A stretch of 64,000 bases of DNA from Comamonas sp. GB3 AK4-5 (GTDB lineage Bacteria; Pseudomonadota; Gammaproteobacteria; Burkholderiales; Burkholderiaceae_C): NCBI RefSeq assembly GCF_041320665.1, contig NZ_CP166730.1, forward strand, positions 2,232,001-2,296,000, in the 5' to 3' direction. The translations under genes were made by a program, and so were the position numbers. Every line of letters begins with the position of its first letter. The stretch's first letter is position 1. Positions 59,578 to 64,000 of this stretch are shown piece after piece. A model generated the notes under the pieces. That model was not told the origin of the DNA. It made no database searches and was given only the letters and a program-made list of their open reading frames with translations.

Positions 59578-60297
59578 CTAAAAGTCAGTTTCCGCGATGC
59601 GCAGCAGCGCATTGCGGTCGCGTACCACCAGCCCACCGGGCTCGATGCGGATGCTGCCCTCGCGCTCCATGCCCTTGAGCTCCTGGTTCACCCGCTGGCG
59701 TGATGCCCCCAGCAGCTGCGCCAGCTCTTCCTGTGCCAGCTGCAGACCGATGCGGATTTCCGGGCTGTTCGACAGGCTGGGAATGCCGTAGCTGCGCGCC
59801 AGGTGCAGCAGTTGCTTGGCCAGGCGCGCGCGCAGCGGCAAGGTGTTCAAGTCCTCGACCAGGCCGTAGAGCTGGCGTATGCGCCTGGCTTGCAGCCACA
59901 GCATGGCTTCGTAGAACTCCACATGCGAAGCCAAAATGCGCTTGAAGTCCGCCTTGGTCACGCACACCAGCGTGGTTGTGCCATGGGCGTAGGCGTCGTG
60001 CGTGCGTCGATCTCCGTCGAAGATGGCCACATCCCCAAACCAGATGCCCGGCTCCACATAGGTCAGCGTGATCTGCTTGCCCGTGATGGAGGTCGAGCTC
60101 ACCCGCACCGCCCCTTTGGCACAGGCAATCCAGTCCTCGGGCGGCTCGCCGCGGGCGCAGATGAGTGCACCATCCTTGAAACGTTTGACGTATGCGCATC
60201 GAAGTATGTCGTGCCGAAGTGACGGGGAAAGAGATGAAAACCAGCGTCCTGAGTTGATCGCTTCACGTTCTTCGATAGTAAGAATCGGGTCGTCCAT
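59578..60297 (-). CDS. Crp/Fnr-family regulator
   Basis: A 239-residue protein with a cyclic-nucleotide-like beta barrel (about 15-130; EPGIWFGDVAIFDGDRRTHDA is the phosphate-binding region) and a winged helix (LAQEELAQLLGASRQRVNQELKGM). There are no Fnr-type cysteines. ATG 60297 was chosen because upstream frame extension is long and not conserved-looking. It is the first gene of the cluster and probably regulates it. Confidence 0.8.
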   Translation of the reverse strand: MDDPILTIEEREAINSGRWFSSLSPSLRHDILRCAYVKRFKDGALICARGEPPEDWIACAKGAVRVSSTSITGKQITLTYVEPGIWFGDVAIFDGDRRTHDAYAHGTTTLVCVTKADFKRILASHVEFYEAMLWLQARRIRQLYGLVEDLNTLPLRARLAKQLLHLARSYGIPSLSNSPEIRIGLQLAQEELAQLLGASRQRVNQELKGMEREGSIRIEPGGLVVRDRNALLRIAETDF

Positions 60298-60657
60298 GGC
60301 CTGTCGTTTCTGTGACTGAAAACCGTCCCATTGTCGCGTCAGGGACGAGCTCTGATGTGGATCAGAGAGAGGTCTTCGGATGAAGTTGTCCGGTAAATGA
60401 CAGCGTGGCATTGCGCTAGGGCTCAAAAACCGGGGTTAACCCTTGGCTTGCGTGCTGCTTGGCGTGCAGCCTGCCCGGAAAAGACGCAGGCCCAGGGGCA
60501 ACCGACAGGCTTTGCGCGGGCCTGCCTGGCATTGAAAGCGGCCAGGCAAGGCAGGGCGCATGGCCGCAGATGCCGGCAGCGTTTTTTTGCCCCCGTGCTT
60601 GACCTTTACACGTTGTCAGGGCCGAGACTTTGCACACCACTTTCTAAGGAGTATGCG
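60298..60657. other. 360-bp divergent intergenic region
   Basis: Separates the Crp-like gene from the metal chaperone gene. No coding frame was convincing; promoters for both genes are expected but no consensus elements were clear. A MerR/CueR-type operator was looked for and not found. Confidence 0.4.
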
Positions 60658-60927
60658 ATGACAGCTTTTATGACAACTTTTCACGTGGCCGATATGAAAT
60701 GCGGCGCTTGCGCCGGACGCATCCAGCGCGCCATCGTCGGCATGGATGAGCAAGCCCGTATCGAGATCAACATTCAGGACCGGACGTTGCAGATCGCGGG
60801 CCAGGCCACCGAGGCCGAATACGCCGAGGCCATTCAGGAGGCGGGCTACACGCCTGCGTTGGTGGAGCCGGCGGCAAGCCAATGCGCGTCCACCGGGGCG
60901 GCGCATGGCAGTGCCTGCTGCGGGTAG
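60658..60927 (+). CDS. Heavy-metal-associated (HMA) chaperone, CopZ-like
   Basis: An 89-residue protein with the metal-binding motif MKCGAC in the first loop and a ferredoxin-like fold (beta-alpha-beta-beta-alpha-beta by pattern). After the domain ends (about 68) a short tail adds three cysteines, including CC near the end, which could bind additional metal. AAGGAG lies 7 bases before ATG 60658. It probably carries copper or a similar metal. Confidence 0.85.
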   Translation: MTAFMTTFHVADMKCGACAGRIQRAIVGMDEQARIEINIQDRTLQIAGQATEAEYAEAIQEAGYTPALVEPAASQCASTGAAHGSACCG

Positions 60928-60945
60928 CCATCGGCCAGGACATCA

Positions 60946-60975
60946 AGAGGGCTTTGTCTGAAGCCCTCTTTTTTT
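60946..60975 (+). terminator. Intrinsic terminator after the metal chaperone gene
   Basis: AGAGGGCTT (60946-60954) pairs perfectly with AAGCCCTCT (60961-60969), followed by TTTTTT. Confidence 0.88.
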
Positions 60976-61075
60976 GATAGCTGCTACCGCAAGATGGGAA
61001 AGCGTTAGCGGCTTTCTCTATCGCCTGTGCTTGTGGCTGACGGTGTGCCGTAGTGCGTGCGCAGCACGCCGCTGT

Positions 61076-62302
61076 TTAGTACCGCTGCAAGCGCGCTAGC
61101 AGTGCCTGGGGGATCTCAATGCCATCGGGTGCATTGCCTCTGCCGGGCACATAAATCCCCTTGCGCTGTAGCCGCTGGACTTGGGCTGCCAGCCGACGCG
61201 GGAGGTCTGGCGCGAGAGCGCGGGGGGCGATGGCAATGATAAAAAGCCCGACCCCCGGTGAGGCGTTGCCGTCCTGGAACGAGGGCGCATCCAAAGACCA
61301 GTTCGCCCCTGTTGCCCCAGCCGCCAAGACCTCCACCATCAGCGCCATATTGGCGCCGCGTCCGCCGCCGAAGGCCAGCAGCATTCCGGTGAGCGCTGCG
61401 CGGGCATCGGTCGTGGGCTCGCCCGATGCATCCAGTGCCCATGCCTCAGGAATGCTGGCCCCGCGCGAGGCTGCATCCCGAACATTGACGAATGCGGTGG
61501 CACTCGAGGCCTGGTCGATGACCAGGGGCGGGGCATTTTCCACAGGGGCTGCGAAGGAGAACGGGTTGGTTCCATAGACGGGCTGGCGGCTGCTGGCGGT
61601 GGTCACCATGGCGGGCCCATTGGTGCAGGCCAGGCTCAGCAAGCCGGCATGGGCCAGCCGCCGGGTAAGAGCGTGTTTGCGATCTCCTCGCGGCGCGCCA
61701 GCGCCTTTGCGGGATGGGATACAAGGCGCGATACCACAGCAATAGCCGTGCTATTGCGAGGATTCGCAACACAGTAGGCCGCCCGCAAAGGCACTGGCCC
61801 GAAGGGTTGGAGCGAAATCGGGCGATTTCTTCGCGCTGGCGCTTGCTTGCACCCCGGTGCAAGCTGCGCCCCATCACTTCGAACTCATCCCGATTGCGCT
61901 CCAACGCGCCTGCGTAGAGATCGCAAACACGCTCTAGTCACCCAGCTCGCCCACGGTGTAGCTGTTGTGTTGCGAGAAAAGCCCGACGCCGTACTGCTGC
62001 GCGGCATTCACCAGCTTTTCGAACGTGATGTCAAAGCCCAGCTGGCCAATGCCTGCTTTGGCATCCACCTGGATCGTGGTGGGTACGGGATACTGGCAGT
62101 CCGGCTGTGCAGACCCGGCAATCCGGCCCGTGGCAAAGCCGTCCAGGTAATCCAGCAAATGTGCAAAGCCAACAGATGCATGGCCCGCAAGTTCTGCGGC
62201 GACCGTGGCTTTGGCCAGGGATGTGGCCGTTCTTTCATCCGCACCAGCGGCCATGGCCGCATGCCGGGCCCATTCCTGGGCTTGTTCGACGCCGATTCGC
62301 AT
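61076..62302 (-). pseudogene. Malate/L-lactate dehydrogenase family (Ldh_2), disrupted by a MITE-like element
   Basis: The N-terminal 122 codons (62302 to 61936) carry AELAGHASVGFAHLLDYLD and the NAD-site text HNSYTVGELG, then the frame hits the inserted element and stops. From about 61667 the rest follows: LACTNGPAMVTTASSRQPVYG, GTNPFSFAAP, then the C-terminal part to 61076. Together they make a complete sulfolactate/malate/ureidoglycolate dehydrogenase-type protein of about 320 residues. The insertion (61668-61935) makes the gene non-functional. Confidence 0.85.
61668..61935. mobile_element. MITE-like palindromic element with 19-bp terminal inverted repeats
   Basis: A 268-bp non-coding element begins AGAGCGTGTTTGCGATCTC and ends with its perfect reverse complement. 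The two halves contain at least four internal inverted repeats: CAATAGC/GCTATTG, a 17-bp pair with one mismatch (GCCAGCGCCTTTGCGGG type), a second 17-bp pair (GTTGGAGCG type) and CTTGCACC/GGTGCAAG. TA lies at both borders. No transposase is encoded, so it must have been moved by one elsewhere. It has split a metabolic gene. Confidence 0.85.
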
Positions 62303-62690
62303 GGTTTTTTTGTCTCCTGTGATCTGGCCCAGCTGTTACACGCTCAGACCATTCGCATCTGCGGGGTGTAGCGCCGGACCGTGGGGGCACGGCCTGCCAT
62401 GCGCAGGCGGTAAAAGGCTTGCACCACAAGACCGGGCCCAAAGAGACAAGATTACTTCGGACCGCAGGCCGCCTCTTGCACAGGCCCAGGCAAAAAACAG
62501 GGCTTTGTCAGAAGCCCTGTTTTTGATAGCAAAGGTAGCGCTACCAGTATGCTTGAACGCCAGTTTTTGCGAGAGGATTTCACACAGCCGCCGAAGCCCC
62601 TGCGCTGGCTGCCGGGCCCAGGTAGCAGGGCTTCGGATGTATCCGGCCCGCTGAATCCGCCGCGTGCCTGAAGCGCAACACCATCCTACT
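62303..62690. other. 388-bp intergenic region with a terminator
   Basis: Only feature seen: ACAGGGCTT (62497-62505) pairs with AAGCCCTGT (62512-62520), with T-runs on both strands, suited to end the leftward YdcZ-type gene. The rest has no credible gene. Confidence 0.6.
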
Positions 62691-63140
62691 TCAGGCTCGT
62701 ACCAACAAGACCCCCAGGATGAGCAGCACAGCCCCCAGGGCGCGAACCATGGTGATGGGCTGCTGCTCAAGACCCAGCAGCCCCAGGTGGTCGAAAAGCA
62801 GCGAGCCCAGCATCTGGCCCACCACCATCAGGCCAATGGCATAAGCCGCCCCGAGTCTGGGCACCATCAAAATGGCGATGGCAATGAAGATGGCGCCGAA
62901 CAGGCCTCCGGTCCAGGAGACCCAGGCACCAGGTGCTGCACCCAGCCCCGCCAGCGAGAGCGTGGGCCCGGACAGGAGCAAGGCCATTACCAGCATGACC
63001 ATGCAGCCCACGAAGTAGCTGACAAAGCCGGCCCACCAGGGAGAGCCGATCTGCACCCGCAGGCTGGCGTTGAGGACTTGCTGTAGGGCGACGCTGATGC
63101 CCGCGCCGATGGCGAGCAGGGAGGAAAAAAGAGGTGACAT
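62691..63140 (-). CDS. DMT-superfamily membrane protein, YdcZ (DUF606) type
   Basis: A 149-residue protein with five predicted TM helices, beginning MSPLFSSLLAIGAGISVALQ. QQVLNASLR at the end of TM1 and GGLFGAIFIAIAILMVPRLG are the family signature. Such half-size drug/metabolite exporters work as dimers. An upstream start at 63149 adds three residues. The divergent AraC gene may control it. Confidence 0.8.
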   Translation of the reverse strand: MSPLFSSLLAIGAGISVALQQVLNASLRVQIGSPWWAGFVSYFVGCMVMLVMALLLSGPTLSLAGLGAAPGAWVSWTGGLFGAIFIAIAILMVPRLGAAYAIGLMVVGQMLGSLLFDHLGLLGLEQQPITMVRALGAVLLILGVLLVRA

Positions 63141-63214
63141 GGCGGGCATCCGATTTGGTTGAACTCGCAAAACCGCCCCATGGCGGCAGTGCAAGGGCAA
63201 GATAGCGGTCGGGC

Positions 63215-63958
63215 CTACAGGTGTCTTGTATGCATGTGATCTGGGGTTGGCCGATAGCGGCCCGGGCTGACCCCAAAGCTGCGCTTGAACGCGCGGCTCA
63301 GATGGCTTTGGTCGGTGAAGCCTGCATCCAGCGCCGCCTCGGCAATGGCCTGTCCGGCACGCAAGCATTCGCGTGCCAGGTTCAGGCGCTGCAGCAGCCT
63401 GTGGGTCTGCGGTGATACGCCATGCTGCAGCTTGAACTGTCTGGCGTAATGTTCCCGGCTGAAGCCATAGGTCAAGGCTGCTTCGCGCACGCTGGCGGCC
63501 AGTCCTATGTGCAGCCGCTCCCTATGGGGCTCTGCGGCGCATGGCCCTGCACGCCCAGCTCGGAGCTGCTCCAGCAAGGCCTGCATATCCTCCTGGCAGC
63601 GCAGCTTTCCTGCCCGCCAGGCCATGCCCAGATGCTGGCGCAAGTCCTGCTGGCCATGGCGGGCCGGGGGCAGATAGGCATTGATGCACAGCAGGTCCTG
63701 CGCTTCGGCCAGCGAGTGGTGGACTATGCCTGCGGGGATGAACAGCGTCTGGCCCGCTTCGGCGCTGAAGAGGTTTTCTCCCACCACAATCCGCCTGCGG
63801 CCCTGCAGCACGACCACCAACTGGTCTTCGGCGTGGAAATGTGCCGGCAGCGCAACCTGCCGGCCCTGGACCTGGCAGGTCTCCACCGCATCCGGTGTGG
63901 GCGATGGCCAATAGCGCCATGTGCCTTGCCATGCTTTTAGAGGCTCTGCTGTGGTCAT
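63215..63958 (-). CDS. AraC-family transcriptional regulator with N-terminal cupin
   Basis: A 247-residue protein. The N-terminal cupin (AHFHAEDQLVVVLQGRRRIV, then LFIPAGIVHHSLA) may bind a small ligand. The C-terminal double HTH (REAALTYGFSREHYARQFKL and AEAALDAGFTDQSHLSRAFK) is standard AraC. Members with this arrangement regulate a neighbouring exporter, here the YdcZ-type gene 75 bp downstream, transcribed the same way. Confidence 0.85.
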   Translation of the reverse strand: MTTAEPLKAWQGTWRYWPSPTPDAVETCQVQGRQVALPAHFHAEDQLVVVLQGRRRIVVGENLFSAEAGQTLFIPAGIVHHSLAEAQDLLCINAYLPPARHGQQDLRQHLGMAWRAGKLRCQEDMQALLEQLRAGRAGPCAAEPHRERLHIGLAASVREAALTYGFSREHYARQFKLQHGVSPQTHRLLQRLNLARECLRAGQAIAEAALDAGFTDQSHLSRAFKRSFGVSPGRYRPTPDHMHTRHL

Positions 63959-64000
63959 GGGCAGCCATGATAGAGCGAGGGCGCGCTACGGGGAGATCTT

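Overview
The window looks like chromosome of a GC-rich betaproteobacterium of the Comamonas/Delftia/Acidovorax kind. This is inferred from strong G/C third-position use, a dctABD C4-dicarboxylate module, a meta-cleavage aldolase/dehydrogenase pair and the style of the host proteins; no 16S gene is present. About the first 35.5 kb is prophage DNA and the remaining 28.5 kb is host chromosome.

Prophage 1 (1 to about 28.9 kb) is a lambdoid, short-tailed (P22/BPP-1-like) phage. Its left edge lies outside the window. From left to right it has the 5' end of a divergent repressor, an operator/promoter cluster, a Cro-like gene, a CII-like activator, O-like and P-like replication genes, small nucleases and a Q-like late regulator. 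A two-gene cargo cassette (4006-5430) follows. The late operon then runs terminase, portal, scaffold, coat, adaptor, gp10-like plug, ejection proteins, fibre genes (one with a glycosidase-like barrel and a cysteine-rich insert), holin, SAR endolysin and nested Rz/Rz1. The late genes are interrupted by several intrinsic terminators, so antitermination is expected. At its right end are a secreted cargo protein, a class II tRNA-like RNA with an oversized anticodon loop, and an attachment-site-like region.

A second, decayed prophage arm (about 29.0-35.5 kb) follows. It has a broken tyrosine integrase, an excisionase-like gene and a series of small leftward genes. Those genes are separated by leftward terminators and include one that ends in an H-NS-type DNA-binding domain. 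There are also two unrelated integrase scraps and a lone UmuD-like gene under a consensus LexA box. Because an int-xis arm sits immediately beyond the late end of prophage 1, two elements in tandem at one attachment site is the simplest reading.

The host part begins with a leftward operon: acetaldehyde dehydrogenase (mhpF type), 4-hydroxy-2-oxovalerate aldolase (mhpE type), an MFS carrier and an IclR regulator. Three inverted repeats lie in front of it. The divergent dctA-dctB-dctD cluster has a textbook sigma-54 promoter and two CGG-N4-CCG repeats 33 bp apart. After that come a polysaccharide deacetylase, small membrane proteins, an SPFH lipoprotein, tRNA-Thr(CGU), fbp, a TPR-like exported protein, pepN, prfB with its programmed frameshift, a chemoreceptor, an acyl-CoA dehydrogenase/phosphotransferase/Crp-family cluster, a metal chaperone, a malate/lactate dehydrogenase gene split by a MITE-like palindromic element, a YdcZ-type membrane protein and an AraC regulator.

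All family assignments come from reading motifs and gene order by eye; no database search was run.
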